From Phallus indusiatus (taxonomy: Eukaryota > Basidiomycota > Agaricomycetes > Phallales > Phallaceae): DNA of 64,000 nucleotides. A program made the translations under genes and the position numbers. The DNA lies in the NCBI GenBank assembly GCA_027605045.1, contig JAQFWX010000041.1, positions 310,001-374,000 of the forward strand, in the 5' to 3' direction. Within the stretch, counting starts at the first letter, position 1. Each line of letters opens with the position of its first letter. The notes beneath the pieces are model-generated. The model was not told the origin of the DNA. It searched no databases and worked only from the letters and a program-made list of their open reading frames with translations. Positions 10,635 to 19,699 of this stretch are shown here, one piece after another.

Positions 10635-12026
10635 CTATTGTAACGTTGGGGCCGGGGCTTCATTTTCGTTCACAGCCCCCTCCACGATTTTGTCATTTCC
10701 TTCGTTTTCCCCTTCTACACTTCCTTCTGCTGTATCTTCCCCCTTTTCTCCTTCTCCTTCGTTCTCCTCGATCTCCCCTGCGATCTCCTCCGAATCCTTC
10801 TCCTTCTCCTTGCCCTTTCCCTTGTCCTTCTCTCCCGCACCCTCATCTTCTTCGTTCTCCATCGATTTCCCGAACCAGAACTCCTCGCCTTTTTCACCGT
10901 ATTCGCGACTAGATGGAGACAAGTTAGCACCGATACTTACTAACTCGTCCCCAGAATCTTCCTCTCTTGCATACCGAGGAAGTGGAGCCTTCACAAGTGG
11001 CTCTAGCAATGAAATAGGGAACGGCCGACGACCGCTATTGGTTGGAGTATTGGCGATACTCTGACGAATCGCCAATGCTGAGGGATCGTTCCGATCTTGT
11101 ATCATCGCGAGCTGAATGAGCTTATTGAAGCCCATTTCGCACGTTCGGTGCATCGCCCGAACTGCTTCGGTGAGAACCTTGATGTCCTCTCGTGTGGCGA
11201 AATTTTCGATCGGTGGAGGGGGTCGGGAGGGCTGTTCTTCCAACGAAATCACTTCGTCCTCGTCGTCGAAAACGTACTGTTTAGTGGTTTTCTCAACCAC
11301 TTTGCCGCGATTTTGACCTCGACCGAACTTTGGACGAGGATTGTGCGAACACTTGCGTTTCTGTTCACGACATCGAACGCAAATTGTTTTTGCCGGGACT
11401 TGCTTCCGACACTCGTACCCTTCCTTTTCGCACTGATCGCACGAATTGGGATATAGAGCACCCCCTTCGCTGGGTTCGAGCTCGATCGTTTTGGCACGTT
11501 TTGGTGGCGGCGGCGAATCTTCGATTTCGACTTGTAATCGAGCCCTTTTCGATGGGCCCGCGACTGTTTTTGGATTGAGTTTCGGTAACTCAACGACCAT
11601 TTTTTTTGGCTTTGCCTAGAAAATTACAAGTCAGAAATCGAACCGAAAAGAAAAAAGATCACGCACCGGTCTCAACTCAGGATACTGTTCTAACAGCTCC
11701 TCCATTTTCTTTCGCCCCTCCTCTTCCTTACGCTTCCTCTCCTCCTCCTGCTTCTTCTCCTCCTCTTCCAATCTCTTCCTCTCCTCTTCCTGACGACGCG
11801 CCTCCTCTTTCGCCTTCTCCTCATCGATTCTCTTCTTCGCTTCGAAATATTTTTTTTCGTAACTGCGTTGAGCGTTGACGATATCTTCATCATCGAAATC
11901 GTCTTCGATCTTGCGAGGATTGATTTCGACACCTTCGAGAGGTGGTAGCATATAGACATGGCGATTTTCGATCGCCCATTTCGAACGAGCGTCAAAAGTG
12001 GAGAGAGAAGAGGATGAAGAAGACAT
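10635..12026 (-). CDS. Antisense spliced gene inside element C: Zn(II)2Cys6-type protein, 446 residues
   Basis: The gene lies between pol and the 3' LTR on the strand opposite to the element's own genes. Exon 1 (12026-11667) and exon 2 (11615-10635) join in phase 0 over a 51-bp intron (11616-11666) with GTGCGT donor, CTGAC branch site and TTCTAG acceptor. Exon 1 has a Ser-rich start and a long Lys/Glu/Arg coiled coil. Exon 2 has Cys residues spaced C-x2-C-x6-C-x9-C-x2-C-x6-C near 11455-11360, which fits the fungal Zn(II)2Cys6 DNA-binding cluster, then a basic stretch and a very acidic Glu/Lys tail. The cluster is internal rather than at the N-terminus. Function is unknown; DNA binding is inference. 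An alternative start lies at 12086. Confidence 0.7.
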
Positions 12027-12420
12027 AGAGCGAAATAATTGACCGATTGAAGGGCAATTGAGTAATGCCGAAGACGAAAAACCCAACTGACTTTATACAA
12101 GTTGACGCGTTTCAGAATTTTCAAACTCAGATTCATCACGTGACTGGTTCCGCTCATGCATGCCCCGCCGAATCCTTTTTTGGATAACGCCGTCGTTTGA
12201 TGAATTTTAACCGACAGAGCGGACATTTTTTTTTTTCTGATCCGACACGTTTCACTGGAACTTCTTTATTTTCAGTGAAGAAAATTCGCGCGTTTCATGG
12301 GTTACGCTTCTTTTCTTGATTTTTCGAAACTTTTCACTGCGTTTCAGACAGAAACGTAATAGTTTCACTTGGATTTTTGGACACGGAGATCTCGAGGGCT
12401 CGATCTTAAGGAGGGAGTAC
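12027..12420. other. Non-coding stretch before the element C 3' LTR
   Basis: This 394-bp stretch should hold the promoter of the antisense gene on the minus strand. I see no further gene. Its right end (about 12407-12420, CTTAAGGAGGGAGTAC) is the polypurine tract of C, abutting the LTR. Confidence 0.6.
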
Positions 12421-13063
12421 TGTCACGAGCCGATTTTCTCGTGACATCGATTTAACGATTTAATTCGATTTCACATTCTTTTCGAACTCGAACGAACGAA
12501 CCTTATAGAGATCGCACTCTATACGATCTCTCGAACACCGATTACCGATTTATTCACTTTGACGATCGGTGAGGTTCCATGATATAAATAGAATACTTTC
12601 TATTTCTTTCTTTATGATTCTAACGGACCTCACGACTTCCTCGAGTACTATTATGTACTTTCCGAATTAGTACTTTCTTTGTACTCGACCCTGCATCACT
12701 TTGTAGTATTTAAACTCGCTGTAAATACCATACAAAGTCGTCTTGAAATCGAACTCTGATTCGATTCAAATATATTTCATTGTATTTCAAACCTCTTTGA
12801 ATTACAACTCGTCTCTTTATCTCGAAACCCGATTTTTCTCGATTCTCTCGATCTCTCGCCTTTGGCGACTCTGTCGCCAAAGTCTTCGTTATCTCCGGTT
12901 GTTCTTCGTTGTGAGTACTGATTCGTCACGATCCAAATTGAGGAATACTCTCAGGCCTTTGGAGCGGGCGCAACACATAAGTTGAAGCCAAGTTCCTCAT
13001 CCTCCGATCTCTCGATTCTCGATTCCTCGATCTCACGATCTCGAACGGTCTCGGATCTTGACA
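12421..13063 (+). repeat. Element C 3' LTR (643 bp)
   Basis: It has the same length and, as far as I can read, the same sequence as the 5' LTR at 4234-4876. It is followed by the duplication GATAC. Confidence 0.95.
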
Positions 13064-13068
13064 GATAC

Positions 13069-15319
13069 CTTGATTATCGAACTTTCCCGAACCATGATCG
13101 GCACGACGTGAGAGACCGTCAGGCTTACCCATTGATTTACCAGGTATATGCCGCAAGGTGAAATCGAAACGCGCGAGATAAACCGACCAACGAGCTTGCC
13201 TGCGATTTAGATTGCGAGCCGTCATGAAATACTCCAGGTTTTTGTGATCCGTGCGAATGTCAATCGGATGAGTCGCACCTTCCAGGAAATGTCGCCATTC
13301 TTCTAATGCTCGAATGATAGCTAACATCTCTTTGTCGTGGATTTCGTAATTTCGCTCCACCGGGCTCAAAGCCTTCGAGAAGAAGGCCACTGGGTGCCAT
13401 TTGTTGTCCTCGAGAGAAGGTTGAGACAGGACGGCACCTGTCGCGAAGTCGGAACTGTCAGCTTCTACTCGGTAAGGTTTCGATGGATCAGGAATCGCAA
13501 GAACCGGTGCAGAGGTCATTGCCGATTTCAGAGAATCGAAAGCTTGTTGACAAGTGTCGGCCCAGATAAACGGAACTTCTTTCTTGGTGAGGCCAAACAA
13601 GGGAACGGCGATCAGCGAGAAATCCTTAATAAATCGGCGATAGAAGTTCGCGAAACCCAAAAACGATTGAACCTCAGTAACATTCTTCGGAACTGGCCAA
13701 TCTCTGACACCCGATACTTTCGCAGGGTCCATCTCAACGGTGTTCTCGGATATGACCAGACCTAAATACTCGATCTTAGTACGACAGAATTCGCATTTCT
13801 CAGCCTTGAGATAGAGTTTATGCTCCCTTAGTCGTTCTAAGACGCGACGTGTGATGCGATCGTGCTCTTCTTTCGTTCTCGTATAGATCAGTATATCGTC
13901 GATATAAACAGCTACAACCCCTTCCGTGATCATGTCCTCGAAAATCTCGTTCATCATCGTCTGGAATGTCGCCGGACTGTTGGTCAAACCGAAGAACATG
14001 ACCAAAGGTTCGAACAGTCCTCGATTGGTGCGAAATGCTGCCTTCCACTCATCGCCCTCTTTGATGCGAACATTGTTGTATCCCCACCTAACATTGAGCT
14101 TCGTGAAATACTTCGCGCCTCTCAACTTGTTGATGAGTTCGGGAATCAGGGGTAACGGGTATCGATTTTTGATGGTCATCGCGTTGAGAGCCCGATAGTC
14201 CTGAATGAGTCGTAGGGAGCCATCTTTCTTTTTGATAAAGAAGACCGGGGAAGCCATGGGCGATTTCGAGGGGCGGATTCGACCCGAACGAAGATTTTCT
14301 TCCAAAAACGCATCGAGTTCCTTCTGTTCATTAGGCGACAGAGGGTATACCTTGCAAAACTTGGGATCCGAATCGGGTAAAAGCTCTATTGCATGATCCC
14401 ACTTCTTTGGAGGCGGTAAGGAGTCGAATGATTCTTTCGCGAAAACGTCTTCGAAATCGTGGAACATTTCGGGGACGATTTCTCGAAATCCCGATTTGGG
14501 GGTATCTCTGGTATTATTCGCATGCGCCTGAGCCAATCGCTGGGAGATAGTCTCCGTAGCTCTGATACGGCAACTGTCCAGGGGTTCTGAATTAAGGGAA
14601 ACCGCGAATAATCGATCACCTTCTTCTGGGTGAAACTCGTCTTCCACGTTCACGAGATCAGGCATATCTGGATCGGTGGATTCGGTTTCGTCCAGGGTGA
14701 CAGGAGGGATCGCTCGAACTGAACGCAGGAAACGTTTCGGGCCTTTCTTTTCAGTAGAAGGCGGTCTACAAGATCGACATTCGGGATTACACCGGGTTAA
14801 CTCGACCTCTCCAGTTGAGTAGTCGATCACCGGGTTGTGAGCCTTGAACCAGGGTAGTCCCAGCAACACTGGATATTTGCCAAGGGCGGTGACGGCGAAC
14901 ATGACACGTTCGGAATGGGTTTGATATCGCATCACCAGGTCCACTACATGCGTGATATTTCCCGCCTGATTGGGGGTACCATCAACATTGAAAACAGGAA
15001 TCGGTTTCGGTAATCGAATCTTCAGGAGCCGATTCTTCTCGACAAAGTCCTGATCGAGGAACATCCCACTAGCACCAGTGTCGAGCATCGCCTTCGAGTG
15101 AATGAGATCGCCCGTATCGGTGCTCTGAAGTTCTACATCGATCTCGAGCTTCTGAGTGCCGGCAGTGGCATTGAGACGGTATTCGCGTGGAATTCGCTTG
15201 CGTCTTCCAATCGAAAGGCGACGAGGACCAGGGATCAGAGGGTTCGACAGAGGAATGGATGCATCAGAGTCAATAGAATTCGAATCAGAAATTTCATTGC
15301 ACTTGTCTTCTATGTACAA
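13069..15319 (-). pseudogene. Element B pol, N-terminal part: protease, reverse transcriptase, RNase H
   Basis: Read on the minus strand: a basic linker, aspartic protease (M-L-D-T-G-A-S near 15095), reverse transcriptase (I-Q-D-Y-R-A-L-N near 14200, Y-I-D-D-I-L near 13890), RNase H (E-A-D-S-S-D near 13470) and the connection region ending in H-I-P-G-K-S. The frame is open back through the gag stop, in the -1 frame relative to gag, with an overlap of about 37 nt. The first in-frame ATG lies just before the protease motif, so this part is probably made as a Gag-Pol fusion by frameshifting. It is interrupted at 13069 by element C and continues at 4228. Confidence 0.9.
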
Positions 15320-15360
15320 TACATCGAATCTATTTGACGTCGGCAGTGAGGGCGCATCCC

Positions 15361-16599
15361 TTACTCGCTGCCGTTCTGAAAATCCTCTCTAGTTGCCGTG
15401 ACCGCGATCTCGTTTTCTTCCGTAGCGATCTCGACACGATTCTGCATTTCCAGCACATCTTGTTGAGCAAATCGTTGCTCGAGAATCTCGTCGATTTCAT
15501 CGGTCTGCATAAATCGAACATCGAATGCGCGTGGGCAGTCCTTAACGAGATGACCTAACTGTCCACATCGGAAACACCGGGCTGTCTCAGTCTGTATGCG
15601 GCGGCGAGCAGCATCAACCTCCATGGCATCATTTCGGGTTGGAGGCGCAGCATTGGCAGGAGCAGAAATCGGTGATCGTATCGGGTGAGACATGGCGGCA
15701 GGGATCGGTGCACGAGGTGGAGGAAAAGGAGGTGGGGAGTAAATAGGGGGTCCCGCCGTACGTTGGTAGATCGGGAATGGGTTGGGTCGAGTTCGGGAGA
15801 TCGGAATCGACGTAAGAGGGGTTGAAGTTGAATTACCTGCAACGACTCTACGTTGGGTGGCATTGAAGGCATCGTTGGTACGGCGAGCCTGATCGAAGAG
15901 TCTAGCAGCCTGAACCCATCCTTCGTAATCGCTGTAATCGGGTCGATTCTGCATCGTTCCCACTTTACTAGAGATCTCTCGGTCTAAACCTTGTCGATAA
16001 TACGTTGTCAGCGCAAGGCCATCATGAATCGTAAATCCCGCGCGATCTACGATTATGCGAAACGCATCGGTGTAATCGTCTACATTTCGACCTCCTTGAG
16101 CATAACGTCCCGAGAGAAGGAGATTCAATGCGTCTTCGGCTTCGGTTACCGGGAAGAATTCAGAGCGAAACTTCTGTCGGAAATCCTCCCAGGTCTCATA
16201 AGGAGCCAATCCCCGGTTGTACTGGGCCTGAACAAGTTCAGCAAAGGCACCAGCGCGTCCACTATTCATGTAGGATAGTACCCAGATGACTTTGGTACTG
16301 AGATTCGGGAAATCGCCACCGCATACGCTCATGTAGAGTTCGACCGAGTTCCAGAACGTACGGCCGTTTTTGCGATCTCCATCATAAGCGAGAGGTACAG
16401 CGGGGCGAGTGTTTCGAGACGATCTCGTCTCGTTTTGAGGGTTTGGAGACGAGGCTCCAGGATTAGGGGTGTTCGGATTAGCGGGATCGGCAGTAGAAGC
16501 CTGGGGGGGAAGAAGTCGGTTGAGATGAGTTACAAGCTCTTCCATTCTTTGTTCAATCGCAGTGAGGCGAACGATGGGATCACTCTCAGGCTGTTCCAT
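15361..16599 (-). CDS. Element B gag, 412 residues
   Basis: I chose the ATG at 16599 (M-E-Q-P-E-S-D), which is followed by a short coiled-coil-like segment (I-E-Q-R-M-E-E-L) typical of Ty3 Gag N-termini; the frame is open further upstream. The capsid-like core runs from about 16400 to 15850 (F-W-N-S-V-E-L-Y, W-E-D-F-R-Q-K-F). A Pro-rich linker follows, then a CCHC zinc knuckle (C-F-R-C-G-Q-L-G-H ... D-C) near 15580-15540. The protein would form the particle shell and bind element RNA. No break is visible. Confidence 0.9.
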   Translation of the reverse strand: MEQPESDPIVRLTAIEQRMEELVTHLNRLLPPQASTADPANPNTPNPGASSPNPQNETRSSRNTRPAVPLAYDGDRKNGRTFWNSVELYMSVCGGDFPNLSTKVIWVLSYMNSGRAGAFAELVQAQYNRGLAPYETWEDFRQKFRSEFFPVTEAEDALNLLLSGRYAQGGRNVDDYTDAFRIIVDRAGFTIHDGLALTTYYRQGLDREISSKVGTMQNRPDYSDYEGWVQAARLFDQARRTNDAFNATQRRVVAGNSTSTPLTSIPISRTRPNPFPIYQRTAGPPIYSPPPFPPPRAPIPAAMSHPIRSPISAPANAAPPTRNDAMEVDAARRRIQTETARCFRCGQLGHLVKDCPRAFDVRFMQTDEIDEILEQRFAQQDVLEMQNRVEIATEENEIAVTATREDFQNGSE

Positions 16600-16742
16600 G
16601 ACGAAAGGAATCGAAGAACGAAGGGCGGAGGGGTCGTTTATGGGCGAACAATGTCGGGAACGTCTGAGACACTGCTGACGAAGAGTTTCCGAAAGAAAAC
16701 GACAATAGAAACGACCGGTCCGAATGTAGAAGCTTGTTCTAC

Positions 16743-17093
16743 TGTTAGGGCGACTCAGGGCACACACCTAGAGGAGGGAAAACCTAAGATCTATTGAGGG
16801 GCATCGACTAACTACTCACCTAGAGGAGGGAAAACCTAAGAGAACAAGCTTAGGCATCCCCCTCTAGGGAAAACGCATATAAGTACAGAGTCCGAGGCGC
16901 CCGACTGATCTCCATGGGATCCGAGGAGATACAACAGAAATCGGAGTAGATCGAAGAGATCAAAAAATCGAGAAAACGATGAAAATAGTGGAAACGGCGG
17001 AATACGGGAAATGAAGGAAATCGAAACACGAAATGAAATCGAAAGAAATCGAAAAGATCGAATAATCGGGCGAGGTGCTAGCGTACCGTAACA
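16743..17093 (-). repeat. Element B LTR (5' LTR in element orientation)
   Basis: 351 bp, apparently identical to 2265-2615, with the same pair of internal direct repeats. In element orientation it starts TGTTACGG. The sequence just inside (plus strand up to 16742, GAAGCTTGTTCTAC) should contain the primer-binding site, but I cannot name the tRNA. Confidence 0.95.
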
Positions 17094-17098
17094 AGTGC

Positions 17099-17202
17099 GG
17101 CGAGACGCATTAACACTCGGGCGAAAGCTAGAGTCCAACAACAGACGGCTGAACAAGCGTCCATTGAAGAAGTGGATACAGATGACGAAGACGTACTGGC
17201 AG
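17099..17202 (+). pseudogene. Element A pol, part 3: linker between RNase H and integrase
   Basis: A 104-bp piece in frame with part 2 across the AGTGC duplication. It encodes an Arg/Gln/Glu-rich linker ending D-E-D-V-L-A, matching the D-E-D-I-L-A of element D near 42590. It is cut by the solo LTR at 17203. Confidence 0.88.
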
Positions 17203-17598
17203 TGTCAGGGTACGCTACCGCCGTCTCTCATTTTCTTAGTTATTATCATCGGCATCACTTCTTTTCTATTTTATTTATCATTTCCATATTTTACTTTCAC
17301 TCTCCGTTTCCTTGTTCTGTCTCTATTTCGCTTTCTCTACTCGCGCGCGTTGCGCGCTCATACCCGGCGTGATGCCCGTGACATCACGTCGCTTAGGTTC
17401 GGCTTGGGCGCCTGGCACTTAGCTGTGTCAGGGCCGCACGCCGCGTCGTTGTTTTATGTATATAGTAGCTGTACCTAGAGTGAGGGTCCCTAAGCTTGTT
17501 CTCTTAGGATCCCCTCCCTCTAGGTGAGTAGTTAGTATTCTCCTCAATATATTATCTTAGGATCCCCTCCCTCTAGTGTGAGCTGAGTAGCCCTAACA
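17203..17598. mobile_element. Solo LTR of a B-related family (396 bp) in element A pol
   Basis: It starts TGTCAGGG, ends CCCTAACA, and is flanked by the duplication GGCAG (17198-17202 and 17599-17603). It holds two direct repeats of TCTTAGGATCCCCTCCCTCT (near 17504 and 17556), matching in inverted form the repeats of the B LTR. It is nearly the same as 19269-19664, and similar to 38842-39240 in the opposite orientation. Confidence 0.93.
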
Positions 17599-17603
17599 GG
17601 CAG

Positions 17604-19159
17604 TCACAGCGCAGCATAGCGGTAAAACGCTTAAAGCCAAGATTGAAGGCTTTGAAGGATTAGCTGATCTGATAAAGAGCGGCTATAAGGACGACACAAC
17701 ACTGAAGAAAGTGTTAGAAAACCCTGATGCATACAAAGGGTTTGGGATGAAAAACCAGCTACTGTACACGAAGAATCAGTTCTCCCGTGACGTGGTCTGC
17801 ATACCCCATCACTTATTTTACCAGGGGAGGAAACTGGTAGAGATCATCATTAGGGAAGCACACGAAATTGTGGGACACTTCGGACGCTATAAAACGTCGC
17901 AATACATTAGACAAGTGTATTGGTGGAGAACGATGGCAGAGGACATCGATGAATACTGCAAATCATGCGGTAAATGTCAAACGAATAAGGATGACAATAG
18001 ACATCCTAGCGGTCTACTGAAGACGCTACCCATTCCCAATAAACCATGGGAATCAGTCGGAATGGACTTTATAGGCCCATTACCAGTATCGAAAGGACAT
18101 GACTTCTTACTAGTCATAATTGACAGATTGACGTCAATGGTGAGACTCATGCCCACCACCACGAAGCTAACTGCGAAAAGCGCAGCACACCTGTACTTCG
18201 AAGGTGTAGTTAGGCATCATGGCGTACCAGCTTCTATCGTCAGTGATAGAGATACCAGATTCACCGCGAAATTCTGGAAAGAACTGCAGCGGCTAATAGG
18301 GACAAAACTCCTCATGTCCACTTCATTCCATCCACAGACGGATGGAGCAACAGAGCGGGCGAACCGCTCCATAGGACAAGTGTTACGTTCTATAATAGAT
18401 AACGACCAAAAGGATTGGGCTGAACGTATCCCGATGGCGGAATTCGCACTAAACAGTAGCACGAGTGAAACGACTAAGTTCACGCCATTCGAACTTAACT
18501 ACGGATACACCCCTGCACTAGGGCGACAGCTCAACACAGACACCAAGTTCAATGGTGTGAAGCAATTCGCATTACAAGCGAAATGGAATCTTATGGCCGC
18601 ACACGATGCCATAATCGCGAGTCGCGTGAAACAAACCATGCACGCGAACACTCACAGACGAGATGCGCCTGTGTACAAAGAGGGTGACCTCGTGTACCTT
18701 TCTACGAAGAATATATCCCTACCAAAGGGTAGATCCAGTAAGTTGGTACCGCGTTACGTCGGCCCTTACAAAGTATTGTCAGTCAAAGACAATATTAACG
18801 TCAAACTCGACTTGCCTGACGAGTTGAAGAAGCGTAGGATAAGTCCAGTATTCCACGTGGACTTAGTGAAACCACATATCGCCAATGATGACGATAGATT
18901 TCCACGTCGTGAGTCATTAATGGCGTACGACTTTGGACAACCGGACAATGCCGAATGGCATGTAGATGAACTATTAGCCCATCGCTGGACTGGGTCTAAA
19001 GACACGGACATTGAGTTCCTAGTGCAATGGACGCTAGGCGATACGACCTGGGAGCCGTATGAACACTGCAAAGACTTGCAGGCATTGGATGAGTATCTCC
19101 AATTACGCGGGGTTACCCAATTAGGGAAATTGCCGCGTCTCCGCACGACGCGTAAATGA
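17604..19159 (+). pseudogene. Element A pol, part 4: integrase and chromodomain-like tail
   Basis: The frame continues from part 3. It holds the H-x3-H and C-x2-C zinc domain (H-E-I-V-G-H ... C-K-S-C-G-K-C near 17865-17975), the integrase core (G-M-D-F-I near 18063, S-D-R-D-T-R near 18242, H-P-Q-T-D-G-A-T-E-R-A-N near 18328) and a C-terminal chromodomain-like part (W-H-V-D-E-L-L ... F-L-V-Q-W near 18955-19030). It ends at TGA 19157-19159. The apparent start at 17711 is only the first ATG after the solo LTR. Key residues are present, so the domain looks intact apart from the insertions. Confidence 0.92.
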
Positions 19160-19268
19160 GGATCTGCAAGCAGATCTGCCCCGTGCCCCCGGCGGCACTG
19201 CAGCCACGAGAAAATCCTACTCGGGCGCTACTCTGATACAAGAGTAAATAAATACTCTTCCTTACGAC

Positions 19269-19664
19269 TGTCAGGGTACGCTACCGCCGTCTCTCATTTT
19301 CTTATTTATTATCATCGGCATCACTTCCTTTCTATTTTATTTATCATTTCCATATTTTACTTTCACTCTCCGTTTCCTTGTTCTGTCTCTATTCCACTTT
19401 CTCTACTCGCGCGCGTCGCGCGCTCGTACCCGGCGTGATGCCCGTGACATCACGTCGCTTAGGTTCGGTTTGGGCGCCTGGCACTTAGCTGTGTCAGGGC
19501 CGCACGCCGCGTCGTCGTTTTATGTATATAGTAGCTGTACCTAGAGTGAGGGTCCCTAAGCTTGTTCTCTTAGGATCCCCTCCCTCTAGGTGAGTAGTTA
19601 GTTTCCCTTCCAATATATTATCTTAGGATCCCCTCCCTCTAGTGTGAGCTGAGTAGCCCTAACA
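19269..19664. mobile_element. Second solo LTR of the B-related family, between pol and ORF3 of element A
   Basis: 396 bp, TGTCAGGG to CCCTAACA, flanked by ACGAC (19264-19268 and 19665-19669). It is nearly identical to 17203-17598 with a few base differences, so these are separate insertions of one family. Confidence 0.93.
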
Positions 19665-19699
19665 ACGACCCCGTCTCAGCCACCTGAGCACCGTCAACG

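Larger units (their letters stand above)
4234..13063 (+). mobile_element. Element C: complete 8.8-kb Ty3/gypsy chromovirus inserted in element B
   Basis: Two 643-bp LTRs (4234-4876 and 12421-13063) look identical and are flanked by the duplication GATAC (4229-4233 and 13064-13068). Gag (4913-6683), pol (6699-10394) and an unusual antisense gene (12026-10635) lie between them. A polypurine tract (AAGGAGGGAG) precedes the 3' LTR. C is the youngest layer of the nest, since it sits in B, which sits in A. The extra 2 kb between pol and the 3' LTR makes C longer than typical Ty3 elements. Confidence 0.96.
2265..17093 (-). mobile_element. Element B: complete Ty3/gypsy chromovirus inserted in element A
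   Basis: Two 351-bp LTRs (2265-2615 and 16743-17093) look identical by eye. The element is flanked by the duplication AGTGC (2260-2264 and 17094-17098). Coding runs on the minus strand: gag (16599-15361), pol with protease, reverse transcriptase and RNase H (15319-13069), then integrase and chromodomain (4228-2658). Element C is inserted between RNase H and integrase. Taking C out gives about 6 kb, a usual size for Ty3 elements. Identical LTRs mean a recent insertion. A 1-bp frame break lies in the integrase-chromodomain linker. Confidence 0.95.
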
